From Alteromonas oceanisediminis (lineage in GTDB: Bacteria; Pseudomonadota; Gammaproteobacteria; Enterobacterales; Alteromonadaceae), in contig NZ_JAHCTA010000003.1 of assembly GCF_018474025.1 (NCBI RefSeq), positions 372,001 to 436,000 of the forward strand: DNA of 64,000 nt, in the 5' to 3' direction. Under the pieces are notes generated by a model, which was given only the letters and a program-made list of their open reading frames with translations, did no database searches and was not told where the DNA came from. Of the stretch, positions 55,839-64,000 are shown one piece after another; the first letter of the stretch is position 1; the number at the start of each line of letters is the position of its first letter. Both the position numbers and the translations under genes were made by a program.

Positions 55839-56796
55839 CCGTTATCACCTCAATTCTTACACTCATACCGGGCAACATGTCGATATCAGGCGTTTGCAAA
55901 AAATGAAACACTAAAGGCACGTACACGCTGTTGCTCCACTGTGGCTGCTTCTCTGACTGCGTTGATTTTTTGCTTAGACGTGCAGTAAAGCGTTTGTCGG
56001 GGTAGGCGTCGAACACAACGCTAACCTGTTCACCTTCATCAATACTCAGTGCATCAATTTCATGCACGTAGCTTTCAATCTGGAAATCATCGATTGCCTG
56101 CACATCCATGATTTGCCACGCCGCTTGCACATTGATCCCCGCATCAAGCTTTTCCCCACTCCATGGATGCATGGCGTAGTTTACTGGGCCGTTGTACTGG
56201 GATGTTACCGTCATTTGAGTAAGCTGGCGTTGTTGGAATGCGATTTCTTCGCGCAGTTTGGTGAGCTCCAGCAGCTTTTTCTGAACACCAGTCGAAAGGG
56301 CTTGCCGCGCCAGCTTCAGTGCCTCCTGAGCTTTAAACAGCTCGAACAGTCGACGTTGCAACGTCAGTTCGTACTGGCCTTTATCGTATTGACTGACCTG
56401 CCCTTCTGGCACACTGGCTTCAATTTTGGCTTGCTCGACGCGCATACCCGCCACGGTGAAAGCGCCCTCAGCTTCCAGCACAGCCTGTTCCAATGTCATG
56501 CGTTCCTGCTTGAGTTCCAATGCGAGCGTTTCAGCACGTTCAAGGTTGATATCCAACTGACTCTGCACGGTAGAACCATCGAAAGTGACAATAGGATCGC
56601 CTTCATTCACCACCTCACCCTCTTCTTCCATCCACTGAATTTGAATTTGCCAACGATTGGTGCGAGGTGCGGTGACAATTTGTTTTTGCGCAGAACTGAT
56701 CTTACCGGTGAGGAGTAACATTGGCTGAGCCGCCGCTGGCTTAGCATGCAGCACGATCAGAAATGCAACAGCCAGTGAAATAATGTATTTAAACAT
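55828..56796 (-). CDS. HlyD-type adaptor protein (first of three)
   Basis: The start at 56796 (322 residues, MFKYIISLAVAFLIVLHAKP) fits the signal peptide better than upstream codons and overlaps the ATPase stop by 8 bp. The domain plan repeats: VNEGDPIVTFDGSTV, a long hairpin (about 70-195), and GPVNYAMHPWSGEKLDAG. It lacks the full C-terminal membrane-proximal domain of MacA. First in the operon after the ATPase. Confidence 0.88.
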   Translation of the reverse strand: MFKYIISLAVAFLIVLHAKPAAAQPMLLLTGKISSAQKQIVTAPRTNRWQIQIQWMEEEGEVVNEGDPIVTFDGSTVQSQLDINLERAETLALELKQERMTLEQAVLEAEGAFTVAGMRVEQAKIEASVPEGQVSQYDKGQYELTLQRRLFELFKAQEALKLARQALSTGVQKKLLELTKLREEIAFQQRQLTQMTVTSQYNGPVNYAMHPWSGEKLDAGINVQAAWQIMDVQAIDDFQIESYVHEIDALSIDEGEQVSVVFDAYPDKRFTARLSKKSTQSEKQPQWSNSVYVPLVFHFLQTPDIDMLPGMSVRIEVITDEA

Positions 56797-57454
56797 GCTG
56801 CACATTCCCATCTTTCATGCGCACAGTACGTTGTGCATACGCGGCGATATCGTCTTCATGTGTCACCATGACTATTGTCTGGCCTTGTTGATGAAGTTCG
56901 GTGAGGAGCTGCATAATTTCGACAGACGTTTTGCTGTCGAGGTTACCGGTTGGTTCGTCGGCTAAAATAACACTGGGTTGATTGATCAGCGCGCGCGCAA
57001 TCGCAACCCGTTGGCGCTGCCCTCCCGACATTTCAAAAGGCCGGTGACGTTTGCGGTGAGAAAGACCCACGCGCTCAATGAGTTTGTCGGCGCGGGCGAG
57101 CGCGTGTTCATCGGCTCCATGCGCATAACGCAGGGGCAGTAGAATGTTATCCAACGCAGATAATTTGGGGAGCAGATGAAAGGTTTGAAAAATGAAGCCA
57201 ATTTTCTGATTGCGGATGGAGGACAAGGTGTCGTCATCCAGTAACGCGATATTCTCGCCGTCCAGAAAATATTCGCCAGCATCTGGGGTGTCCAGACACC
57301 CTAGCACATTCATCAAGGTCGATTTGCCCGATCCTGAACTGCCCATGATGGCAACAAATTCATTCTGATTTATCGATAGCGAGACGCCGTTAAGCGCAAC
57401 GACTACGTCGTCACCATTTTGAAATTGCCTACGAATTTCGACCAGTTCAAGCAT
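56789..57454 (-). CDS. LolD/MacB-type ABC transporter ATPase
   Basis: The 221-residue product from 57454 has Walker A GSSGSGKST, signature MSGGQRQRVAIARAL, Walker B VILADEPTGNLD, and H-loop MVTHEDDIA. It pairs with the MacB-type permease four genes downstream. A TTG at 57469 would add five residues; homology favours 57454. First gene of the adaptor-permease operon; no strong promoter is visible, though TTGCAT followed by AT-rich sequence lies near 57515. Confidence 0.93.
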   Translation of the reverse strand: MLELVEIRRQFQNGDDVVVALNGVSLSINQNEFVAIMGSSGSGKSTLMNVLGCLDTPDAGEYFLDGENIALLDDDTLSSIRNQKIGFIFQTFHLLPKLSALDNILLPLRYAHGADEHALARADKLIERVGLSHRKRHRPFEMSGGQRQRVAIARALINQPSVILADEPTGNLDSKTSVEIMQLLTELHQQGQTIVMVTHEDDIAAYAQRTVRMKDGNVQHV

Positions 57455-57521
57455 AGCGGTTAACCACAACTTTCCTTAGTAAGGTGTGTTGCTATTAACC
57501 GCCATACGATACATAAATGCA

Positions 57522-57536
57522 AGTCGCTACGCGACT
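57522..57536 (-). terminator. Small hairpin between purD and the ABC operon
   Basis: AGTCGC and GCGACT (57522-57527, 57531-57536) form a 6-bp stem over a TAC loop directly after purD. The downstream sequence on the minus strand is T-rich but not a clean T-run. It could weakly terminate purHD transcripts or leave readthrough into the ABC operon. Confidence 0.4.
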
Positions 57537-57542
57537 AATGCA

Positions 57543-58832
57543 CTATTTTTGCTGTTCGCGTGCAATCGCCCGATGTGCAATATCATTGCGGTAAAAGACA
57601 CCATCCCACCGGATCGGCTTAAGCAGCGTGTACGCATTTTTCTGCGCTTGCGTGACTGAATCACCCAGCGCTGTGGCGCACAACACTCGCCCGCCAGACG
57701 TAACAATCTGACCATCAAGTGATGCAGTTCCTGCATGGAACACTTTCCCTGCTTGCCGTGCTGCATCATCTAATCCACTGATCGGCAGGCCTTTTTCATA
57801 ACTGCCCGGATAACCGCCTGCGGCCAGTACAACGCCAACAGCACACTGATCTGAGAACGAGATGGGTTTTCCTGCTAACTGTTTCTCACAAGCTGCCATG
57901 CACAGTGCGACCAAATCTGACTCCAAACGTAGCATAATCGGCTGGGTTTCTGGATCACCAAAGCGACAATTGTATTCGATCACTTTGGGCGTGCCGTCAG
58001 GCATAATCATCAACCCGGCATACAAAAACCCAGTGTACTCGTTACCTTCATCGCGCATGCCTTTCACGGTAGGATTAATGACTTCCTGCATAATGCGCTG
58101 ATGTATTTCGTTAGTCACCACAGGCGCTGGCGAATAAGCCCCCATGCCGCCTGTGTTAGGACCAGTATCGCCGTCGCCAACGCGTTTATGATCCTGACTG
58201 GTGGCAAAAGGCAATACGTTTTCACCGTCGACCATGACGATGAACGAGGCTTCCTCGCCGTCCAGAAACTCTTCGATAACAACGCGGCTGCCAGCGTCAC
58301 CAAACGCGTTACCTGCCAGCATGTCGCGAACAGCGTCGTTAGCTTCTTCCTCTGTCATGGCCACAATGACGCCTTTGCCGGCAGCAAGACCATCAGCTTT
58401 GACCACAATCGGCGCACCATGCTTTTGAATATATGCCAGCGCAGGCTCAACCTCAGTGAACACATCGTAAAACGCCGTAGGTATGGCATGACGTGCGAGA
58501 AAATCCTTTGTAAAGGCCTTTGACCCTTCAAGTTGCGCCGCGGCTTGGGTTGGACCAAAGATCATAAGCCCCTGTTCTCGGAAAGCATCAACAACCCCGA
58601 TCACCAAGGGAGCTTCTGGCCCAACGATGGTTAAGTCAATATGGTTTTCTTGGGCGAATGATAACAACGCATCGACATCAGTTACGTCAATGGCGACGTT
58701 TTCGACGTTGTCTTCCTGCGCAGACCCCGCATTTCCCGGTGCCACGTACACCTGATTGACTTGAACCGACTGTGCGGCTTTCCACGCGAGCGCGTGTTCA
58801 CGACCGCCACTGCCAATAACCAATACTTTCAT
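57543..58832 (-). CDS. purD: Phosphoribosylamine-glycine ligase
   Basis: The 429-residue product (MKVLVIGSGGREHALAWKAA) is an ATP-grasp enzyme with HKRVGDGDTGPNTGGMGAYS and EYNCRFGDPETQPIM. It joins glycine to phosphoribosylamine to give GAR, the second step of purine synthesis. It begins 24 bp after purH. Length matches E. coli PurD (429). Confidence 0.98.
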   Translation of the reverse strand: MKVLVIGSGGREHALAWKAAQSVQVNQVYVAPGNAGSAQEDNVENVAIDVTDVDALLSFAQENHIDLTIVGPEAPLVIGVVDAFREQGLMIFGPTQAAAQLEGSKAFTKDFLARHAIPTAFYDVFTEVEPALAYIQKHGAPIVVKADGLAAGKGVIVAMTEEEANDAVRDMLAGNAFGDAGSRVVIEEFLDGEEASFIVMVDGENVLPFATSQDHKRVGDGDTGPNTGGMGAYSPAPVVTNEIHQRIMQEVINPTVKGMRDEGNEYTGFLYAGLMIMPDGTPKVIEYNCRFGDPETQPIMLRLESDLVALCMAACEKQLAGKPISFSDQCAVGVVLAAGGYPGSYEKGLPISGLDDAARQAGKVFHAGTASLDGQIVTSGGRVLCATALGDSVTQAQKNAYTLLKPIRWDGVFYRNDIAHRAIAREQQK

Positions 58833-58856
58833 TCTGTTCTCCTCAACGCTTGTCAG

Positions 58857-60452
58857 TTAGTGACGGAAATGGCGCATACCGGTAAATACCATGGCAAGAC
58901 CATGCTCATCCGCAGCCGCAATGACTTCGTCGTCACGCATCGAACCTCCCGGCTGAATAACCGCCGTAATTCCGGCAGCCGCAGCCGCATCGATGCCATC
59001 ACGGAAGGGGAAAAATGCATCGGATGCCATAACAGCACCTTCCACTTGCAAATTCTCATCCGCTGCTTTTATTCCCGCAATTTTAGCCGAATAGACTCGG
59101 CTCATCTGGCCAGCACCAACGCCTATCGTCATGCCGTCACGGCAATAGACAATCGCGTTAGACTTCACATATTTGGCAACTTTCCACGTGAAAAGCAGGT
59201 CACGGAGTTGCTGCTCGGTGGGTTTCACTTTCGTCACCACTGTCAAATCTTCGGCTTCAACCATACCAAAATCGCGTTCCTGCACCAGCATGCCGCCATT
59301 CACACGTTTGAAGTCATATCCTTCCGTCAATTGACCTTGCCAGTCACCACACGCCAAAACGCGTACATTCTGCTTCTTAGCGCACACTGCCAAGGCTTCG
59401 TCGGTAACGGAGGGTGCGATAATAACTTCAACGAACTGGCGCGACACAATCGCGTCTGCCGTCTTTTCGTCGAGGGTTCGGTTGAAGGCAATGATGCCGC
59501 CAAATGCAGAGGTCGGGTCGGTTTTGTACGCACGATCATAAGCGCTTACAATGTCCTCTCCCAAAGCAACCCCACAAGGGTTAGCATGCTTAACGATAAC
59601 ACAGGCCGGCTGTTCGAATTCTTTCACACACTCCAGCGCAGCATCCGTATCAGCGATGTTGTTAAACGACAACGCCTTGCCTTGCAATTGCTTTGCTGTC
59701 GCTACGGATGCTTCCTGAATAGTGTTTTCTACGTAAAACGCCGCGTCCTGATGCGCATTTTCACCATAACGTAGATCTTGTTTTTTACGTAATTGTAAAT
59801 TGAATGTTCGTGGGAATTCGCTATGCGCACAGTCTTCTGAATGCGCATGTTCAGCAGAGTGATCGAGGCGTGAACCAAAGTAATTCGCAATCATTCCATC
59901 ATATTCAGCGGTGTGTTCAAACGCTTTTACGGCTAGGTCAAACCGCACACTGTCAGACACCGCACCCTGATTATTTTGCATCTGCATGATAACGCGTTGA
60001 TAGTCATTGGCGTTGACGACTATGGTAACATCACGATGGTTTTTAGCCGCTGCACGCACCATGGTGGGTCCGCCAATATCAATATTTTCAATCGCGTCTT
60101 CGAGGCTGCAGTCAGGATCGGCAACGGTTTGCGCAAAGGGATACAAATTGACCACAACCAAATCAATCGCGCTAATACCATTTTGCTGCATAACGTCTTC
60201 ATCGACACCGCGGCGCGCTAAAATGCCGCCGTGTACCTTAGGGTGCAAGGTTTTCACTCGCCCCGCCATTATCTCTGAGTGACCCGTGTAATCGGAAACT
60301 TCAATCACTGGGATAGCGCTTTCAGCCAGCAGCTTGGCTGTGCCGCCAGTAGAAAGCAGTTCAACGCCCTGCTGATGTAATGCTTGAGCAAATTCAATAA
60401 TGCCGGTTTTGTCAGATACACTTAACAGTGCGCGTTTGATTGGATTAGCCAT
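58857..60452 (-). CDS. purH: Bifunctional AICAR formyltransferase/IMP cyclohydrolase
   Basis: From ATG 60452 the product is 531 residues (E. coli 529), starting [20 protein letters not shown]. The N-terminal MGS-like IMP cyclohydrolase domain (about 1-190, [24 protein letters not shown]) is followed by the AICAR formyltransferase domain with KHANPCGVA and [12 protein letters not shown]. It carries out the last two steps to IMP. Upstream codons to 60500 give unrelated residues. Operon with purD. Confidence 0.98.
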   Translation of the reverse strand: MANPIKRALLSVSDKTGIIEFAQALHQQGVELLSTGGTAKLLAESAIPVIEVSDYTGHSEIMAGRVKTLHPKVHGGILARRGVDEDVMQQNGISAIDLVVVNLYPFAQTVADPDCSLEDAIENIDIGGPTMVRAAAKNHRDVTIVVNANDYQRVIMQMQNNQGAVSDSVRFDLAVKAFEHTAEYDGMIANYFGSRLDHSAEHAHSEDCAHSEFPRTFNLQLRKKQDLRYGENAHQDAAFYVENTIQEASVATAKQLQGKALSFNNIADTDAALECVKEFEQPACVIVKHANPCGVALGEDIVSAYDRAYKTDPTSAFGGIIAFNRTLDEKTADAIVSRQFVEVIIAPSVTDEALAVCAKKQNVRVLACGDWQGQLTEGYDFKRVNGGMLVQERDFGMVEAEDLTVVTKVKPTEQQLRDLLFTWKVAKYVKSNAIVYCRDGMTIGVGAGQMSRVYSAKIAGIKAADENLQVEGAVMASDAFFPFRDGIDAAAAAGITAVIQPGGSMRDDEVIAAADEHGLAMVFTGMRHFRH

Positions 60453-60502
60453 ATTTTTTTTTGATACCGTTGTACGTGCGCGGAAACGCGATTCTAGCAA
60501 AC

Positions 60503-60530
60503 AAAAAAAGCACCCGCGGGTGCTTTTTTT
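60503..60530. terminator. Perfectly symmetric terminator after fis
   Basis: A 28-bp perfect palindrome: seven A, a GC-rich stem half GCACCCG, its complement CGGGTGC, and seven T. On the minus strand it ends the dusB-fis transcript, 12 bp after the fis stop. By symmetry it also works on the plus strand. Confidence 0.9.
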
Positions 60531-60542
60531 AAGATTGTAAAC

Positions 60543-60836
60543 TTAGTTCATGCCGTATTGCTTGAGCTTCTTGCGCAGCGTACCGCGGTTGATGCCCATG
60601 AGAATTGATGCGCGCGTTTGATTGCCGCGAGTATATTTCATAACTTCTTCTAGTAATGGCGCTTCCAGTTCAGCTAAGACTAACTCGTATAGATTATCGA
60701 TGTCGTTGTTGTTCAGCTCTTTTAGGTATTTTGCTACCGCTTGCTTGACTGAATCACGAAGTGGCTTTTGAGCCAATGTTTGTGAAGGCGTCGTCACCGT
60801 CGTGGTGAAAGGAGAAGTTACTGTTTGATCGAACAT
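60543..60836 (-). CDS. fis: Nucleoid-associated regulator Fis
   Basis: The 97-residue protein matches Fis (E. coli 98) with [20 protein letters not shown], the C-terminal helix-turn-helix [29 protein letters not shown]. Fis is a dimeric DNA-bending protein that activates rRNA and many other genes in rapid growth. It is 29 bp after dusB, in the usual dusB-fis operon, and is controlled by the upstream promoter. Confidence 0.98.
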   Translation of the reverse strand: MFDQTVTSPFTTTVTTPSQTLAQKPLRDSVKQAVAKYLKELNNNDIDNLYELVLAELEAPLLEEVMKYTRGNQTRASILMGINRGTLRKKLKQYGMN

Positions 60837-60865
60837 ATACTACCTGCTCAGTTAAAGGATTAAAT

Positions 60866-61894
60866 CTACGCTGCGGAAGAAACACATGTGCTTCGCAGCT
60901 TGTCAAAAAAACACTCTATCGCTTCCAATTGCGCCTCTACACTCTCTAATCCATTAAATTCAGACCGAAATCTGCGTTCGGTATCGCGCGACGCCATATA
61001 CCACCCCACATGCTTGCGGGCGATCCTGACACCACTAATACCCGGATAAAAAGCATGCACATTTTGAATATGTGCACGCATCACACAATGTTGCTCTTCG
61101 ATACTGGGCATTCTAGGAGCAGCGCCAGTGTCAAAGTGTTCGATAATCTGCTGGAAAATCCATGGATTACCTTGAGCACCTCGCCCGATCATAACGCCAT
61201 CTGCCCCCGTTTCTCGCATGACAAAAGCCGCTTTTTCTGCGCTGGTGATATCACCATTGGCGATGACAGGAATAGACACAGCCTGCTTAATTGCCGCAAT
61301 CGTGTCGTATTCAGCATGGCCTTTGTACATACACGCTTTTGTACGGCCATGCACCGCAAGCGACTGAATGCCTGCATCTTGTGCGATTTTGGCAATCTCT
61401 ACCCCATTGCGGTTTTCCGTATTCCAACCCGTGCGAATTTTAAGCGTGACAGGTACGTCTACAGCCGCAACGACAGCATCAACAATCTCTTTCACTAGTG
61501 GAGGAAACTGCAATAGCGCTGAACCGGCCAGCTTTTTATTCACTTTCTTGGCGGGGCATCCCATATTAATGTCAATGACTTGAGCGCCATTCTTGACGTT
61601 AAATCGAGCAGCTTGTGCCATAAGTTCAGGTTCAGAACCCGCTATCTGCACGGAGCGAATGCCAACTTCACCGGTGTGATCCATGCGCTTCTGTGACTTT
61701 TCTGAACGCCAAACGTCGGGATTACTCGACAACATTTCAGACACAACAAGCCCAGCGCCCATGCTTTTACACATTTGCCTGAAAGGTCTATCCGTCACGC
61801 CAGCCATGGGCGCCAGCATCACATTGTTGGATAATGTGTGAGGCCCAATGGTGAGTTTTTTTAGTAACGAATAGCTCAAAAAGTAACCTTCCAT
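60866..61894 (-). CDS. dusB: tRNA-dihydrouridine synthase B
   Basis: The 342-residue product has the FMN-binding barrel (MLAPMAGVTDRPFRQMC), the catalytic cysteine in DINMGCPAKKVNKKLAGSAL (Cys113 from this start) and IANGDITSAEKA. It reduces uridine to dihydrouridine (position 17 in E. coli tRNA). The start is ambiguous: ATG 61894 has a poor ribosome site, while TTG 61879 follows AAGG by 7 nt. First gene of the dusB-fis operon. Confidence 0.95.
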   Translation of the reverse strand: MEGYFLSYSLLKKLTIGPHTLSNNVMLAPMAGVTDRPFRQMCKSMGAGLVVSEMLSSNPDVWRSEKSQKRMDHTGEVGIRSVQIAGSEPELMAQAARFNVKNGAQVIDINMGCPAKKVNKKLAGSALLQFPPLVKEIVDAVVAAVDVPVTLKIRTGWNTENRNGVEIAKIAQDAGIQSLAVHGRTKACMYKGHAEYDTIAAIKQAVSIPVIANGDITSAEKAAFVMRETGADGVMIGRGAQGNPWIFQQIIEHFDTGAAPRMPSIEEQHCVMRAHIQNVHAFYPGISGVRIARKHVGWYMASRDTERRFRSEFNGLESVEAQLEAIECFFDKLRSTCVSSAA

Positions 61895-61919
61895 TTCAAA
61901 GAGAGGCGCATTTTACGGA

Positions 61920-61947
61920 TTTCTTCGCAAATGAAAAGGCTATTTTT
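61920..61947 (-). promoter_or_regulatory. Promoter of dusB-fis
   Basis: On the minus strand TTTTCA (61942-61947), a 16-bp spacer and TAAAAT (61920-61925) are followed by a GC-rich discriminator (GCGCC). This resembles the stringently controlled fis promoter of E. coli. Transcription would start near 61913, about 20 nt before dusB. Confidence 0.7.
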
Positions 61948-62010
61948 TGCACAATAATTGATGCTAGGGGCTTGACAAGCCTACTGTGGTCTGACCAAAC
62001 CGATTGACGA

Positions 62011-62889
62011 TTAGCGCCGAGTACCGCTGACCCGCGCCCAGTCGCCGTGGATCTTTGCAGGCGCCAAGTCAAAATCAGCAGCATAAGCAGCTTCGATTTT
62101 TTCGACCTGCTCAGCAAGAATGCCCGACAGTACTAACTTTCCCCCTGGCTGGCAGTACGCGGTAATGACCTCGCGAAGCGCAAGCAAAGGACCCGATAAA
62201 ATATTAGCGACCACGACATCAGCTTGAACTTGAGGTTGATGCTCAGGAAGATACACATCAAACTGGCTATCCACGCCATTTCGTTGTGCATTGTCTTTGG
62301 TTGCCAATAGCGCTTGAGGGTCAATATCGATGCCCACACAATGTTTTGCACCGAGTTTCAGCGCGGCAACGCCTAAGATGCCTGATCCGCAACCGAAATC
62401 GACAACCTGTGCGTCGTTCAGCGTCAAACCGTCGAGCCACTCCAAGCACAAAGCGGTGGTCGGGTGCGTACCGGTACCAAAAGCCAAACCTGGATCCAGC
62501 ATCACGTTCACCGCATCGGGATACGGTACATCACGCCAACTTGGGCATATCCACAGTCGCTGACCAAATTGCATGGGATGAAAACTGTCCATCCACTCGC
62601 GGATCCAGTCTTTGTCTTCAAGCTGCTCCGTTTTAATTTTGTCGCTACTTGCAAGTAACCCTGAGGAGTGCAATTGGCTAACCAGTGCCTCCATATCGTG
62701 GTCGGCATCATATAAACCAATAATCCGCGTATCCGGCCACAGCAAAACTTCACCCGGCTTTGGCTCATAGGTAGGAGTATCTTTCGCATCCAAAAATGTC
62801 ACGGCTTGTGCTTCCTGCATTTCAAGCCAGTCACCAATAGCGTTTGCGCGCTCAGGGTGCGTATCAATAATCAATTGTAACCAAGCCAT
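62011..62889 (-). CDS. prmA: Ribosomal protein L11 methyltransferase
   Basis: The 292-residue protein (E. coli 293) has an N-terminal substrate-recognition domain ([20 protein letters not shown]) and a C-terminal SAM-binding domain with [20 protein letters not shown] and [15 protein letters not shown]. It trimethylates L11. It is upstream of dusB on the same strand with a 116-bp gap containing the dusB promoter. AGAGAAAG before the ATG is the ribosome site. Confidence 0.97.
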   Translation of the reverse strand: MAWLQLIIDTHPERANAIGDWLEMQEAQAVTFLDAKDTPTYEPKPGEVLLWPDTRIIGLYDADHDMEALVSQLHSSGLLASSDKIKTEQLEDKDWIREWMDSFHPMQFGQRLWICPSWRDVPYPDAVNVMLDPGLAFGTGTHPTTALCLEWLDGLTLNDAQVVDFGCGSGILGVAALKLGAKHCVGIDIDPQALLATKDNAQRNGVDSQFDVYLPEHQPQVQADVVVANILSGPLLALREVITAYCQPGGKLVLSGILAEQVEKIEAAYAADFDLAPAKIHGDWARVSGTRR

Positions 62890-62956
62890 ATCTTTCTCTT
62901 TTGCTAAGCAGTGCTCTATAATATCAAAAATATCCTAACCTTTGCGTTAGTTTACC

Positions 62957-62998
62957 GGCTCGCGCTAATGGGCTCGTACTAATGGACTCACGCTAACG
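62957..62998 (+). repeat. Three imperfect 14-bp tandem repeats upstream of a binding-protein gene
   Basis: The units are GGCTCGCGCTAATG (62957-62970), GGCTCGTACTAATG (62971-62984) and GACTCACGCTAACG (62985-62998). The second differs from the first at two positions; the third differs more. They lie just before the Shine-Dalgarno (63003-63008) of the gene at 63016, in the prmA divergent gap. Could be replication slippage or regulator sites. Confidence 0.75.
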
Positions 62999-63015
62999 AA
63001 CAAAGGAGTCGCCGT

Positions 63016-63804
63016 TTGACCCGCGCAATACGCCAGTATGTCGTCCTTTATATTTTGTTATTTTTTGCCGTTGCTGCGACGCCTGCTTTCGCTAGTCGCC
63101 CCATGACTATCGACGTTGCCGTAGGTTACAACAAGCCGCCATATATTATCAGCGATGAAGACAGCGGTTTTGAGCTAAGTCTGGTCGAATCCATTTTCAA
63201 CCAGCAAGGGTATGCTGTGCAGTGGGTTTACGTACCCATTGGGCGAACATCATTGTTGCTGCTGGCTGGTCAGGTGGATGTTGGACTCACCTTGAACCAC
63301 CGGCATGGGATCAATCCCTCGTGGCTGAGCGAGCCCTATATCACCTACCAAAACGTTGCGGTTTCATTACAATCTCGGCAAATAAATATCGAAGGGATCA
63401 GCGATTTAGAGCGCTATTCGGTGGTTGCATTCCAGTCTGCAAGCACGTTATTAGGCGACGAGTACGCCCTTGCGGCAAGCCAACGAAAAGACTACTTAGA
63501 ACTGCCCGAGCAGGAGAATCAAGTCAACCTGCTCTTAAAAGGAAGCGTGGATGTGGCTGTGATGGATATCAATATTTTCAATCACTTTAAAACACATGCA
63601 CCTTCGCCATTGCAGCAGAAAAGGGTGGTGATCCACCCGATATTTCCACCCAGCATCTACCGCGCGGGAATACGTGACACAAAACTGCGAGATGCATTTA
63701 ACCAAGGTTTGCGTCACGTGATTCAGGATGGCACTTATGAACGTTTGCTCGAACAGTTCAATCTTACCAGCAAACTCTTTTTGATTGAGCCGGAAGCTGA
63801 GTAA
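63016..63804 (+). CDS. Periplasmic solute-binding protein family 3-like
   Basis: The TTG at 63016, 7 nt after AAGGAG (63003-63008), decides the start. The 262-residue product has a signal peptide (about 1-26, ending TPAFASR) and the SBP_bac_3 fold: VAVGYNKPPYIISDEDSGFE, LLLAGQVDVGLTLN, LERYSVVAFQSAST and FNQGLRHVIQDGTYERLLEQF. There is no transporter gene beside it, so it may be an orphan sensory or amino-acid-binding protein. It is divergent from prmA. Confidence 0.85.
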   Translation: MTRAIRQYVVLYILLFFAVAATPAFASRPMTIDVAVGYNKPPYIISDEDSGFELSLVESIFNQQGYAVQWVYVPIGRTSLLLLAGQVDVGLTLNHRHGINPSWLSEPYITYQNVAVSLQSRQINIEGISDLERYSVVAFQSASTLLGDEYALAASQRKDYLELPEQENQVNLLLKGSVDVAVMDINIFNHFKTHAPSPLQQKRVVIHPIFPPSIYRAGIRDTKLRDAFNQGLRHVIQDGTYERLLEQFNLTSKLFLIEPEAE

Positions 63805-63831
63805 TAACGCTCCGGCGTACACTGTTATCAA

Positions 63832-64000
63832 CTAACGCGTTAAGAAAGCCCGCATATCATCAATTAGTGCATCCATAGACGGTTGATGGATGTACATCAT
63901 ATGCCCTGCTTGATAGTACTTCATGTCCACCCGATCGCGATCGATGCCATGATGATTCATGGAGTGTTCCGTGGCGAAAAAGGGCGTGGCGAGATCGTAA
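63832..64000 (-). CDS. Serine carboxypeptidase (S10) family, 3' end only
   Basis: The last 55 codons end DDMRAFLTR-stop at 63832-63834. The visible sequence DLATPFFATEHSM and KYYQAGHMMYIHQPSM is the C-terminal catalytic-Asp and catalytic-His region of peptidase S10-type carboxypeptidases (Asp in DLATP, His in GHMMY). The nucleophile and N-terminus are outside the window. Confidence 0.82.
   Translation of the reverse strand, partial: YDLATPFFATEHSMNHHGIDRDRVDMKYYQAGHMMYIHQPSMDALIDDMRAFLTR

Noticed and set aside
56062-56718. 218-codon plus-strand open frame opposite the first adaptor
   Set aside because: Antisense to a clear HlyD-type adaptor; Leu/Phe/His-rich composition fits the complement of a coiled-coil gene.
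58761-59774. 337-codon plus-strand open frame across purD/purH
   Set aside because: Lies entirely antisense to two secure purine genes; composition (His, Arg, Asn rich) is that of a shadow frame, and no ribosome site or family is apparent.
62957-62998. CRISPR-like array
   Set aside because: Units are only 14 bp, directly adjacent without spacers, and no cas genes are present.

Overview
The window looks like chromosomal core sequence from a gammaproteobacterium, most likely a marine Alteromonadales-type organism. This is inferred from the gene set and protein look (S10-operon start, dusB-fis, purH-purD, plsB, ilvYC, fkpA/slyX, envZ/ompR, tamAB, many c-di-GMP enzymes); no 16S rRNA is present to confirm it. 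Base composition by eye is close to 50% GC throughout. I see no insertion sequence, prophage, integrase, CRISPR array, tRNA or rRNA, so this is not an obvious mobile island. Genes are packed tightly, with several 4-19 bp overlaps including three convergent stop-codon overlaps.

Layout. 1-1040: start of the S10 ribosomal operon (rpsJ, partial rplC) with its leader and a strong promoter, leftward. 1229-5054: a GAF-containing GspE/PilB-type ATPase overlapping or abutting a membrane diguanylate cyclase. 5057-8308: tex and greB, divergent. 8515-13831: a terminal oxidase cluster (HemJ/CopD-like protein, DUF2231 protein, cytochrome oxidase subunit II, a fused subunit I-III, a small membrane protein, CtaG). 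14086-17048: small membrane protein, FKBP-type isomerase, WD40 lipoprotein, slyX, GNAT acetyltransferase. 17053-25002: a threonine/serine dehydratase-like enzyme, plsB, and the leftward operon ilvE-ilvD-ilvA. 25363-34334: a 1410-residue propeller-GGDEF-EAL protein, comM, divergent ilvY/ilvC, and a small conserved protein. 34370-43208: Bcr/CflA transporter, S9 peptidase, tamA-tamB.

43225-45345: an ECF sigma factor, an overlapping four-helix membrane protein and an overlapping beta-carbonic anhydrase, with a divergent PspB-like gene; both starts are preceded by ECF-type promoter-like sequences. 45368-51457: nitrilase, GAF-like/GGDEF protein coupled to a carboxymuconolactone decarboxylase-like protein, envZ/ompR, prkB. 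51540-57454: a leftward operon encoding one MacB/LolD-type ATPase, three different HlyD-type adaptors, one MacB-type permease and a solute-binding-like protein. 57543-64000: purH-purD, dusB-fis, prmA, a second solute-binding-like protein preceded by a 14-bp tandem repeat, and the 3' end of a serine carboxypeptidase gene.

Functional themes are branched-chain amino-acid synthesis (ilvEDA, ilvYC), purine synthesis (purHD), aerobic respiration, envelope biogenesis and stress (tamAB, envZ/ompR, ECF/PspB-like module, FKBP), and c-di-GMP signalling (three GGDEF proteins, one with EAL). The most unusual candidates are the three-adaptor ABC operon, the ECF-carbonic anhydrase module, and the orphan GspE-like ATPase paired with a diguanylate cyclase. 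None can be called a new system from sequence alone.
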